The position numbers were made by a program, and so were the translations under genes. DNA of 8,534 nucleotides, taken from the NCBI GenBank assembly GCA_021789355.1, contig JAJYJR010000239.1, positions 1 to 8,534 on the forward strand, written 5' to 3'. This DNA is from Chloroflexota bacterium (GTDB lineage Bacteria > Chloroflexota > Limnocylindria > Limnocylindrales > CSP1-4). The notes beneath the pieces are model-generated. The model saw only the letters and a program-made list of their open reading frames with translations. It was not told where the DNA came from and made no database searches. Positions 1-5,671 of the stretch are shown here, piece by piece (position 1 is the stretch's first letter; each line of letters begins with the position of its first letter).

Positions 1-527
1 GGGGCGAGCAGCCGTCCCGGGCCCAGGACGAAGCGGGCGAGGCGCGTGTGCTCCGGCGTCACGAAGTACGGATGGGCGCCCCAGGAGCGATCCCGCGCCA
101 GAGCCAGCATGCGCGGGCCGAGCGCGGCCAGCACGAGCTCGTCGCGCGGCACGCCGCTCGCCGTGGCGGCAAGCTCGTCGAGGTAGCCGCGCATGACGGC
201 GACGGGGTGCTCGAACCGGCGCCCGGTCTCCCGCTCGACGAGGTGCGGGTGGCTCACCCCCAGCCCCAGCAGGATTCGTCCGGGATACCGCTGCGCGAGC
301 GCCGCGTGCGCGGCTGCCACGTCGGGAGCCCCGTTCGTCCAGACGCTGAGGATCCCCGACGCGACGACGATACGAGGGGTCGCGGCCAGGCACGCATCGG
401 CCAGCGAGAAGAACTCCGCGCCCGATCCGCCGGGCAACCAGATCGCCCCGTAGCCGAGCCGGTCGAGCTCGGCGACGGCCTCGCGGGTCCGCTCACGATC
501 TCCGCGGCGGAGCTGGGCGCTCCACAC
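1..527 (-). CDS. LLM-class F420-dependent oxidoreductase, partial (C-terminus off left edge)
   Basis: The minus-strand frame reads 175 codons from GTG 527 and is still open at base 1. Its start reads VWSAQLRRGD and it resembles the luciferase-like (LLM) family of probable F420-dependent oxidoreductases of the MSMEG_4141 type. Recognisable parts, numbered from the GTG, are the beta-barrel start LGYGAIWLPG (25-34), RIVVASGILSVW (52-63), PGRILLGLGVSH (82-93) and GPRM..GAHPYF (138-155). Such enzymes are cytosolic and usually take hydride from reduced coenzyme F420; the substrate here is unknown. The start is a problem. Family members normally begin a few residues before the GR(I/V)GVW segment, but between the in-frame TGA at about 554-556 and the GTG at 527 there is no ATG, GTG or TTG. 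Either GTG 527 is used, which shortens the first strand, or the 5' end is damaged. I am sure of the family and unsure whether the gene is intact. Confidence 0.82.
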   Translation of the reverse strand, partial: MWSAQLRRGDRERTREAVAELDRLGYGAIWLPGGSGAEFFSLADACLAATPRIVVASGILSVWTNGAPDVAAAHAALAQRYPGRILLGLGVSHPHLVERETGRRFEHPVAVMRGYLDELAATASGVPRDELVLAALGPRMLALARDRSWGAHPYFVTPEHTRLARFVLGPGRLLA

Positions 528-732
528 GCCGATCCGTCCGAGTGGGTTCGCTCGCGAGTGGGCGATGCGACCCGGCGTTCAGCCGAAGACGGTCACCTCT
601 AAGGCAGTCGATCCGACGGCTCACACAGTCGAGGTGCAGGCTGCCGTATCCGCGTTTCTGGGCGCCGCGTTCGCAACGGATCATCTGGCCCGCGAGTCCG
701 GCTGAGTGAGTCGACACTGGCAGATCCGGGGG
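528..732. other. No recognisable gene
   Basis: About 200 bases between the LLM oxidoreductase and the ATPase remnant. All frames here give low-complexity, arginine-rich translations typical of GC-rich noncoding or decayed DNA. One minus-strand frame reads WKEVAAWAGLTPG (around 713-755), faintly like a piece of a transposase, but it is too short to call. I see no convincing promoter or terminator. Confidence 0.5.
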
Positions 733-1185
733 TCAGTCCGGCCCAGGCTGCAACCTCCTTCCACGGGCGAACGCCGCAGGCGACCTGCATGGTGGGTCCA
801 GACGTGGAGAGCTCGGTCTGGGGTGGCGCCCGTTCAGACGGTCAGGATCGCGGACCTGGCCGAGCGGTAGCGCACCGGTCAGCCGCTCGTCTTGCAGATC
901 CCAGAGCTCGATGCTTCGGGTGAGCGCCACTGTGGCAGGTGCGCCCAGCTCCCCGATCACGAGCTCGATGTGCACGTCCCTCGACGTGTCGAGGTCGAAG
1001 AAATCGAGCTCGCTCGCACGGCGCGATCGCAGCGTGTCGGCATCGAGGACCCGGCCAATCGCCTCCGCGAGATCGGACCGCCCCGAGCCAGGCTCGCCCA
1101 CGAGCACGGCGTGGTGCCGGATGACGGACTCGAATGTCTCGAATCCGCGGAACCGCGAGATGGAGACGGTTCATATCGTCGCCAT
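733..1185 (-). pseudogene. Remnant of an OLD-like AAA ATPase/nuclease (N-terminal ATPase part only)
   Basis: The minus-strand frame carries SISRFRGFETF followed by VLVGEPGSGRSDLAEAI, a beta-strand plus P-loop in the order seen at the N-terminus of OLD-family and SMC-like AAA ATPases (many are ATP-dependent nucleases). It then reads SELDFFDLDTS and VHIELVIGELG, which match the conserved stretch after Walker A in OLD-like proteins. The P-loop has Arg where Lys is usual. The homology stops after about 100 residues, near LWDLQDERLTG; the tail to the stop at 733 is compositionally random, and there is no Walker B or nuclease domain. The best ATG (1185-1183) is followed by only three sense codons before an in-frame TGA (1173-1171). 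The open reading resumes directly after that stop, so an intact product could only begin internally, for example at GTG 1107, after the first strand. The reading as a truncated, dead gene is inference; the family call is fairly good. Confidence 0.6.
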
Positions 1186-1282
1186 GACACCCCGGAGGAG
1201 CAGTGAGTCAACCCACAGCATACGGTGGGCCGTAGGTCTCGTGGGCGGCAAGCTCGACGCCGCGGAAGAGTTGGAGCCGTCA

Positions 1283-1440
1283 GCGCTGGCGAAGCTCGAG
1301 CCGCCAACGCCCGCTGCTTCGAGGGACATCTCGCCGCCTACCTCGCCTCGCTGCAGCCCCTGAGCGCCAAGATCACGGCGCTCAGGGCGAGCTACGCCGG
1401 GCCCCCGGTCGTTTTCACCCAGCCCGCTGTCGAACCTCCG
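1283..1440 (+). pseudogene. Fragment of a ZnuA-like metal ABC transporter substrate-binding protein
   Basis: The plus strand encodes ALAKLEP in one frame (1283-1302) and then, after a one-base shift at about 1300-1303, ANARCFEGHLAAYLASLQPL and SAKITALRASYAGPPVVFTQPAVEP in the next frame. This is the pattern of the inter-domain helix and the following strand of ZnuA/TroA-type solute-binding proteins: an ALAxLDPANA-like segment, a long helix, then a (K/R)YAGTPVVxTEP-like segment. Only about 50 residues can be matched. The signal peptide, the metal-binding His residues and the C-terminal lobe are not visible, and no permease or ATPase partner is nearby. The strand is opposite to everything else recognised here. 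I read it as a decayed, frameshifted remnant. Family confidence is moderate because the piece is short. Confidence 0.5.
1358..1387. repeat. Perfect 11-bp inverted repeat, 8-base loop
   Basis: The arms CCCTGAGCGCC (1358-1368) and GGCGCTCAGGG (1377-1387) are exactly complementary around the loop AAGATCAC. The stem is GC-rich and would fold on either strand. No T-run follows on either side, so it is not a standard intrinsic terminator. It lies inside the ZnuA-like remnant. Confidence 0.75.
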
Positions 1441-1788
1441 AGATCCGCAGGCGGCGTGGACGATCCCCCGAGCGCCCGACGATCTGGGCCACCCGCTGGG
1501 CCGCCAGCTGCCCGCCGCGCCACGTTGGCGATGAGGTAGGCCCGGCAGGTGATCGCAAAGCTCCGGCCGGCGAGCCTCCCGGCGAGCCCTTCGACAACCT
1601 GTGCGGGAATTGATCTACGTCTGGTCGTGGTGGGGCGGTCTAGGAAGGTCTGGGTGCGGCAAGCTGCTTGGTGAGTTTGGCAGTCGACACGGTCGCCACT
1701 GCAGCACGCCTTCGGCGTTGTCACCTGCTCAGCGCTGTTCGATGCGGAATCCCGGTCTCCGCCGGCCACCCCGCCAACACTTCGGCCC
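1441..1788. other. Decayed/noncoding stretch, nothing recognised
   Basis: About 350 bases with no reading frame that resembles a known protein. The longest frames on both strands are rich in Arg, Pro, Gly and Ala, as expected of GC-rich DNA without coding constraint. GC content appears a little lower from about 1600 to 1800 than in the flanking genes. I found no tRNA-like fold, no direct repeats and no clear terminator. Confidence 0.5.
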
Positions 1789-2032
1789 AACTGCCGTGTG
1801 AATGCACACGCTGGTTGGCTTCAGGAGCCCGTCCACCAATTGCCCATCGGAGTCAAGCACCACGATGTCCTCGCGATGAAGCGAGGCGTGGTCCGTGCCG
1901 GTGGGCGTGACGGCTGCCAAGCGCTCGTCGATACGCATGCTCACGTTTCCCAAGGTTGCCGTGCGTGAGCTGCTTCAACACCATCTGTCGGGCGGTGAGC
2001 GCGACTTGCCGCCTCGCGTCGTCGGGATCATC
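1789..2032 (-). pseudogene. N-terminal remnant of a class II aldolase/adducin-family protein
   Basis: The minus strand reads ARRQVALTARQMVLKQLTHG in one frame (2017 down to about 1958), then shifts by one base at about 1954 and continues with LGNVSMRIDERLAAVTPTG and EDIVVLDSDGQLVDGLLKP, ending at CIHTAV near 1789. The joined product matches the start of the class II aldolase fold: the N-terminal helix, a GN(V/L)S substrate and phosphate loop, an AVTPTG segment, then EDIVVLD..G..VDG..KP..(E)...H. Intact members have about 200 residues or more and a His-rich zinc site further on; here homology stops after about 80 residues. The usual Glu after KPSS(E) is absent (KPTSVCIH). There is no start codon upstream of the helix: the frame comes straight from the TAG of the PRC-barrel gene. 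It is therefore broken at the start, frameshifted and truncated. It lies on the same strand directly behind the operon, so it may once have been its last enzyme gene. Confidence 0.7.
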
Positions 2033-2044
2033 GCGGCAACCCCG

Positions 2045-2341
2045 CTACTCAGGTCTCCTTGGCGGTCCGTCGACCGCCAAGGTAGTCCGGACCTCTCCTA
2101 CGGTCACCATCGAAATCGCATGGATCGGCACGACCACGCGAGCGCGGAACGCTCCCCGCGTCACGATCAAGGAATCCTCGCCGACGCTCTCTACGCGGCC
2201 AACGCGACGCCCGGCTAGGTCGACCACCACCCAGCCGCGCTGGACATCGGCAAGACGTAGCGGTCGTGGCCGGCGCGGGCCTGCACCGACCACGACCGAG
2301 CGAGCTGCCGTGCTCAGACGCCGTAGCAGCCCGTAGGACAT
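2045..2341 (-). CDS. Small PRC-barrel/DUF2171-like protein
   Basis: A 98-residue product starting at ATG 2341, only 4 bases after the stop of the permease gene, so it is probably translationally coupled. After a basic N-terminal segment (RR, RPRP, about 1-30) comes one small beta-domain: LADVQRGWVVVDLAGRRVG (30-48), then RVESVGEDSLIVTRGAFR (49-66), then VVVPIHAISMVTVGEV (69-84). The pattern 'G..V.D..G..VG.V..V..D.....RG.F.....VP..AI..V..G.V' is that of PRC-barrel and DUF2171 domains, known from RimM-type and photosynthetic reaction-centre subunits and from many small soluble proteins of unknown role. The tail DGPPRRPE overlaps a strong inverted repeat. The same frame is open further upstream, but that part overlaps the permease and looks random, which is why I chose this start. 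The specific role is unknown. Confidence 0.68.
   Translation of the reverse strand: MSYGLLRRLSTAARSVVVGAGPRRPRPLRLADVQRGWVVVDLAGRRVGRVESVGEDSLIVTRGAFRARVVVPIHAISMVTVGEVRTTLAVDGPPRRPE
2057..2082. repeat. Perfect 11-bp inverted repeat at the 3' end of the operon
   Basis: Arms CCTTGGCGGTC (2057-2067) and GACCGCCAAGG (2072-2082) flank a 4-base loop (CGTC). The hairpin covers codons for LAVDGPPR in the PRC-barrel gene and ends about 10 bases before its TAG on the minus strand. It could act as a terminator-like or mRNA-stabilising stem at the end of the last intact operon gene. No T-run follows it in the direction of transcription, so a classical intrinsic terminator is not supported. Confidence 0.7.
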
Positions 2342-2345
2342 CCAA

Positions 2346-3836
2346 TCACCATTCGCCCTGGAGGCCCGCGACCTCCTCGGTCGTTGCGGGCCGCTCCTCG
2401 ACCGCATCCCCGGCCCGCGCGACCCAGTCCGTGTGTCCGACGGCGCGGAACACGAACAGGAGCACTACGCCGATGACAATCCAGCCGATGACGATCGGCA
2501 CCGCATACCCCACGGGAGCGGCCGGGATGGTCGTCACGACGTTGTAGGCCAGAACCAGCAGCGACACAGTCGAGACGAGCGGGATGATGAAATGCAGCCA
2601 GATGTTGAACTGGTCGCGGCGCTGGCGCCAGTAGTAGAGGAAAGATGCGAAGTTCCCCGACCCGTACACGACGATAGTGACCAGGCCGATCATCAATCCA
2701 TCGAGGAAGTACTGGCTATCGGTCGCTCCGCCCGCGAAGGCGACAAGAATCAGGCCGGTCACGAGCGTCACGACGTACTGGGCGAGGATGGTGTTGATGG
2801 GGGTCTTGTAGACGGGATGTGTCTTGGCGAAGAACTTGGGAAGCACCCCGCTGCGGGCCATGCTGTACCACATCCGCGAGCCCATGTTGGCGCAGGCGAG
2901 CGTGACGGCCAGGGTTGAGCTCAGGAACACCAGCATCAGCGCGATCCATCCGTCACCCCAAAGCCGCTTGGCGATGGTGATCGCGGGAAGCTCGGTAGCA
3001 GTCGGGATCTTCGCGAAGTTCGCGGTGCCCCAGCCGATCATTGTGCCGAATGTCGCGATGATCAGGAAGACACCGATCAGGATGATCGAGCCATAGATGG
3101 CGCGCGGCACGTTCTTCGTTGGGTTCTCGGTCTCTTCCGCGAGCGGAGCAGCGCCGTCCCAACCGGTGATGGCCTGCATGCCGAAGATGACGGCAAGCAT
3201 TATCCCCGTCCCGAGCGCGCCTCCGGTCGCGTTTGCTGGGTTGAACGGCTGGAGGTTGAACCCGCCCGGTCCCGGCGAGAACATCGCCCAGATGGTCAGC
3301 AGAAGAACAACGAAGATCTCGATGCCGCCCAGAATGACCAGCACCTTGCCGGAGAGTTGCACACCCCGATACTGGAGCAGCATGACCAGTGTCGCGCCCA
3401 GGAAGAAGAAGGCCCACCACGGGAACCCGAACCCGAAGGCCTCCTTCAGCTGGCCGTTGATGATGGCTCCCGAGTAGATCAGCACTGGGCCGCCTGCCGT
3501 CGGGGCATAGAGGAAGAACAGCCAGGCGATGACGAATCCGATGTACGGGCCCATTGTTCGGCTGATATAGGTGTAGTAGCCGCCCGCCGACGGCATCGCC
3601 TTCGTCAGCTGCACGAGCGAGACGCCGAGGAACAGCGTGAGAACCACGGCGACGGGATAGGCAAGGGGGGCGGCGAGGCCCGCGAACCCGACCACCGCGG
3701 GCGTGAAGTACAGCGCCGCGATCGCGGGCGCGATCGTCGCGATGCTCTGCATAAGGATCGACGGCAGGCGCAGCGCACCGGCCTTGAGCTCTGTTTGTGC
3801 GACCGTCACCTGTGGCCGCGCGTAGACCTCAGTCAC
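2346..3836 (-). CDS. APC-superfamily amino acid/amine permease
   Basis: A 496-residue polytopic inner-membrane protein, normal length for the amino acid-polyamine-organocation (APC) superfamily, with about 12 hydrophobic helices from residue 28 to 465. Family hallmarks are PSAGGYYTYIS (82-92) at the end of helix 2, GWDGAAPLAEETENPTKNVPRAI (225-247) before helix 7, and the loop SRMWYSMARSGVLPKFF (320-336) followed by H..YKTP (340-346). The N-terminus and the C-terminus (VARAGDAVEERPATTEE) are polar and cytoplasmic by the positive-inside pattern. Such permeases take up amino acids, amines or related small nitrogen compounds, usually by proton symport or exchange; the substrate cannot be read from sequence. 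The start is GTG 3836 with a strong GGAGGAG site 8 bases before it (3845-3851). It lies 28 bases after the upstream SDR gene and 4 bases before the PRC-barrel gene. As the only transporter of the operon, it probably imports the substrate of the neighbouring enzymes. Confidence 0.93.
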   Translation of the reverse strand: MTEVYARPQVTVAQTELKAGALRLPSILMQSIATIAPAIAALYFTPAVVGFAGLAAPLAYPVAVVLTLFLGVSLVQLTKAMPSAGGYYTYISRTMGPYIGFVIAWLFFLYAPTAGGPVLIYSGAIINGQLKEAFGFGFPWWAFFFLGATLVMLLQYRGVQLSGKVLVILGGIEIFVVLLLTIWAMFSPGPGGFNLQPFNPANATGGALGTGIMLAVIFGMQAITGWDGAAPLAEETENPTKNVPRAIYGSIILIGVFLIIATFGTMIGWGTANFAKIPTATELPAITIAKRLWGDGWIALMLVFLSSTLAVTLACANMGSRMWYSMARSGVLPKFFAKTHPVYKTPINTILAQYVVTLVTGLILVAFAGGATDSQYFLDGLMIGLVTIVVYGSGNFASFLYYWRQRRDQFNIWLHFIIPLVSTVSLLVLAYNVVTTIPAAPVGYAVPIVIGWIVIGVVLLFVFRAVGHTDWVARAGDAVEERPATTEEVAGLQGEW

Positions 3837-3844
3837 GTCTTCTT

Positions 3845-3851
3845 CTCCTCC
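3845..3851 (-). promoter_or_regulatory. Ribosome binding site of the permease gene
   Basis: GGAGGAG on the minus strand, 8 bases before GTG 3836. It supports the GTG start, since the permease frame has no nearby ATG. Confidence 0.8.
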
Positions 3852-3864
3852 AGAGTGGGCGTCC

Positions 3865-4638
3865 TCAGATCTTCGAGAGTGCTCCGGCCAGCGTCTGGCC
3901 CCCGTCGACCGGAATGACCGCGCCAGTCACGAACGTGGCGTCGGCCTCGGTGAAGTGCGCGATCCATGCCCCCAGTTCGTCCGCCGAGCCAATCCGCCCG
4001 AGCGGAACCTCGGCGGCCATGCGCCGGTACGCCCCCTCGATGTCGTCGCCGGCCCACGTGAGATGGATAGGGGTGTCCACGGGCCCGGGAGCGACGCAGT
4101 TGACCCGGATGCGGCGGGGGGCGAGTTCCGCCGCAAGCGACCGGGTGAGGTACTCGAGTGCCGCCTTGGTCAGCCCGTACACCGACTGGGTCGGGATGGA
4201 CAGCGATCCAGAGGACGACGAGATGTTCACGATCGACGCGTTGTCGGACTTCTCGACCCAGGGCAGCGCGGCCTGAATGAGGAAGTAGGGAGCCCGGACA
4301 TTGACCGCCGTATGCTCATCGAACGTGGCTTGGGTCACCTTCTCGAACGGTCCATGGCGGATCGCTGCGGCGCAGTTGACGATGATGTCGAGTCGGCCGA
4401 ATCGGTCAGTGACCACAGCCACGATCCGCGCTGGAGCCGCAGGGTCGGCAAGGTCCGCCTCGACAGCGAGGCCGGTCCCCCCCAACCTCTCAATCTCTTC
4501 GACAGTTTCGGCCAGCTTCGACGCCCGGCGACCGACCACGGCGACGCCCGCGCCCTTCTTCGCAAGTTGTCGCGCCACGGCAGCCCCGATGCCACTGCCG
4601 CCGCCGGTCACGATTGCTACCATCTTCGGCTCCGCCAT
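3865..4638 (-). CDS. Short-chain dehydrogenase/reductase (second SDR of the operon)
   Basis: A 257-residue classical SDR, NAD(P)-dependent, cytosolic, of typical length. The nucleotide site is TGGGSGIG (11-18), with GRR at 36-38; Arg37/Arg38 just after the second strand often mean a preference for NADP(H). Asp62 contacts adenine. NCAA (88-91) stands where most members have NNAG. The catalytic set is Asn113 (AVNVRAP), Ser141 (in NISSSSG), Tyr154 and Lys158 (YGLTK). PGPVDTP (184-190) and VTGAVIPVDGG (237-247) are standard C-terminal motifs. All catalytic residues are present, so it should be an active oxidoreductase, probably interconverting a secondary alcohol and a ketone. The start is ATG 4638 behind AAGGAGGAG (4642-4650). 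It follows the cyclase gene by 49 bases and precedes the permease by 28. It is not a close copy of the other SDR: the cofactor loops and C-termini differ, so two different steps are likely. The substrate is unknown. Confidence 0.92.
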   Translation of the reverse strand: MAEPKMVAIVTGGGSGIGAAVARQLAKKGAGVAVVGRRASKLAETVEEIERLGGTGLAVEADLADPAAPARIVAVVTDRFGRLDIIVNCAAAIRHGPFEKVTQATFDEHTAVNVRAPYFLIQAALPWVEKSDNASIVNISSSSGSLSIPTQSVYGLTKAALEYLTRSLAAELAPRRIRVNCVAPGPVDTPIHLTWAGDDIEGAYRRMAAEVPLGRIGSADELGAWIAHFTEADATFVTGAVIPVDGGQTLAGALSKI

Positions 4639-4641
4639 CCG

Positions 4642-4650
4642 CTCCTCCTT
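4642..4650 (-). promoter_or_regulatory. Ribosome binding site of the second SDR gene
   Basis: AAGGAGGAG on the minus strand just before ATG 4638, an almost complete anti-16S match, which suggests efficient translation of this operon gene. Confidence 0.8.
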
Positions 4651-4687
4651 GCCCGTGTGGTTCTCGCCGGCTCAGACGTTCTGTCGG

Positions 4688-5671
4688 CTAGAAGACCGCG
4701 ATCGGATTCCACGGCGAGCCTGTGCCGCCAGGCAGACGCAGTGGCAACCCCACGACCATGAACTCGAACCGGCCCTCCTCCTCGCACGCCCGCGCCACCT
4801 CCTCAAGCTGCAGGCTGTCGGAAGCGAACATGCCCATCGCCGCGACCTGCAGCGGGTGAATCGGGTACAGCATTCCCTCGACATTGCTGGGCACCGTCTC
4901 GCCATCGCCGTCCGGCAGGAACGCGGCGATGCGGCGCTCGTGCATCCAGGGGATCGTGTCGACGTGGAGTCCGGCCTTGCCCTGCCCTGTCGGCGGGTAG
5001 TCGTTGCTCCATGCCCCGAGCTCCAGCCGGCGCCGATGGTGGCCCGTGCGGAACACGAGGATGTCGCCCTCGCCGAGCCGAACGCCCTCAGCCTGCTCGA
5101 CCGCCTCAAGCTCCGCCCGGGTCACGGCCTCCCCCGGCTCGAGCCACGGAACGCGCCGGAAGCGGGGAATATCCAGCAGCACACCGCGCCCGACCAGGCC
5201 GTCCTTGTACGCCGTGACGTCGAGGGCCATGGCGCCCTTGCTGTCCAGCACCTCCGACGCTGGCCGCCCGTTGTAGGTCCGCCCTCGGTAGGCGATATGG
5301 CAGAGGGCGTCCATGTGTGTGTGGCAGTCGCCGTGGAACGCCATGCCAAGGAAGTCGGTGGCGAAGGTCAACCCGGACGAGCCGATGTCGTGGTCGTGGC
5401 CCTGAACCACGTAGTGGATCGCCGGGCTGGGATTGTCCGGTCCGGCGACCTTGTTGATGGGGATGGCCATGGTCACGTGGCGGCCCGAGCGAACGAGCGC
5501 GGCCGCCGCCCGCACCCTGTCGGGTGTGAGGTAGTTGAGGGTCCCGAGATCGTCGTCTGGACCCCAGCGTCCCCAGTTCTTGACCGACTCGAAGATCTCG
5601 TCGAACGTCTGGAGCGAGACGCGAGCAGGTGTTGTCAGCGGGCGCACCGTGGCTCCAATCCCTGCGTTCAT
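4688..5671 (-). CDS. Cyclase-family metal-dependent hydrolase
   Basis: A 327-residue protein of the cyclase family (PF04199), which includes bacterial kynurenine formamidase and isatin hydrolase; members hydrolyse amides, lactams or similar bonds with Zn or Mn. This is the longer subgroup (about 320 residues; KynB has about 210). Visible motifs are WGPDDDLGTLNYLTP (36-50), the metal site HGDCHTHMDALCH (113-125, with His119, Asp121 and His125 matching HxD...H), GVLLDIPR (163-170), GDILVFRTGH (202-211), GLHVDTIPWMHER (234-246), His272 and the terminal GSPWNPIAVF (318-327). No signal peptide is seen, so it should be cytosolic. The start is ATG 5671, overlapping the stop of the DUF4432 gene by 4 bases (ATGA), which points to coupled translation. 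No kynureninase or tryptophan dioxygenase lies nearby, so a kynurenine pathway role is not supported. The substrate is probably an intermediate shared with the SDRs. Confidence 0.9.
   Translation of the reverse strand: MNAGIGATVRPLTTPARVSLQTFDEIFESVKNWGRWGPDDDLGTLNYLTPDRVRAAAALVRSGRHVTMAIPINKVAGPDNPSPAIHYVVQGHDHDIGSSGLTFATDFLGMAFHGDCHTHMDALCHIAYRGRTYNGRPASEVLDSKGAMALDVTAYKDGLVGRGVLLDIPRFRRVPWLEPGEAVTRAELEAVEQAEGVRLGEGDILVFRTGHHRRRLELGAWSNDYPPTGQGKAGLHVDTIPWMHERRIAAFLPDGDGETVPSNVEGMLYPIHPLQVAAMGMFASDSLQLEEVARACEEEGRFEFMVVGLPLRLPGGTGSPWNPIAVF

Noticed and set aside
48..602. Plus-strand frame of 184 codons at the left edge
   Set aside because: It is opposite to the LLM oxidoreductase, whose minus-strand frame has family motifs; the plus frame has none.
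599..790. Minus-strand frame containing WKEVAAWAGLTPG, possibly a transposase fragment
   Set aside because: Only about 13 suggestive residues, no catalytic motif and no terminal inverted repeats found; too weak to call a mobile element.
1392..1790. Minus-strand frame of 132 codons across the decayed region
   Set aside because: Low-complexity Arg/Ala/Gly-rich sequence without similarity to a known family and overlapping the ZnuA-like trace on the other strand.
4688..5671. Calling the cyclase-family gene kynB (kynurenine formamidase)
   Set aside because: Length, metal motif and gene context differ from KynB, and no other tryptophan-degradation gene is present.
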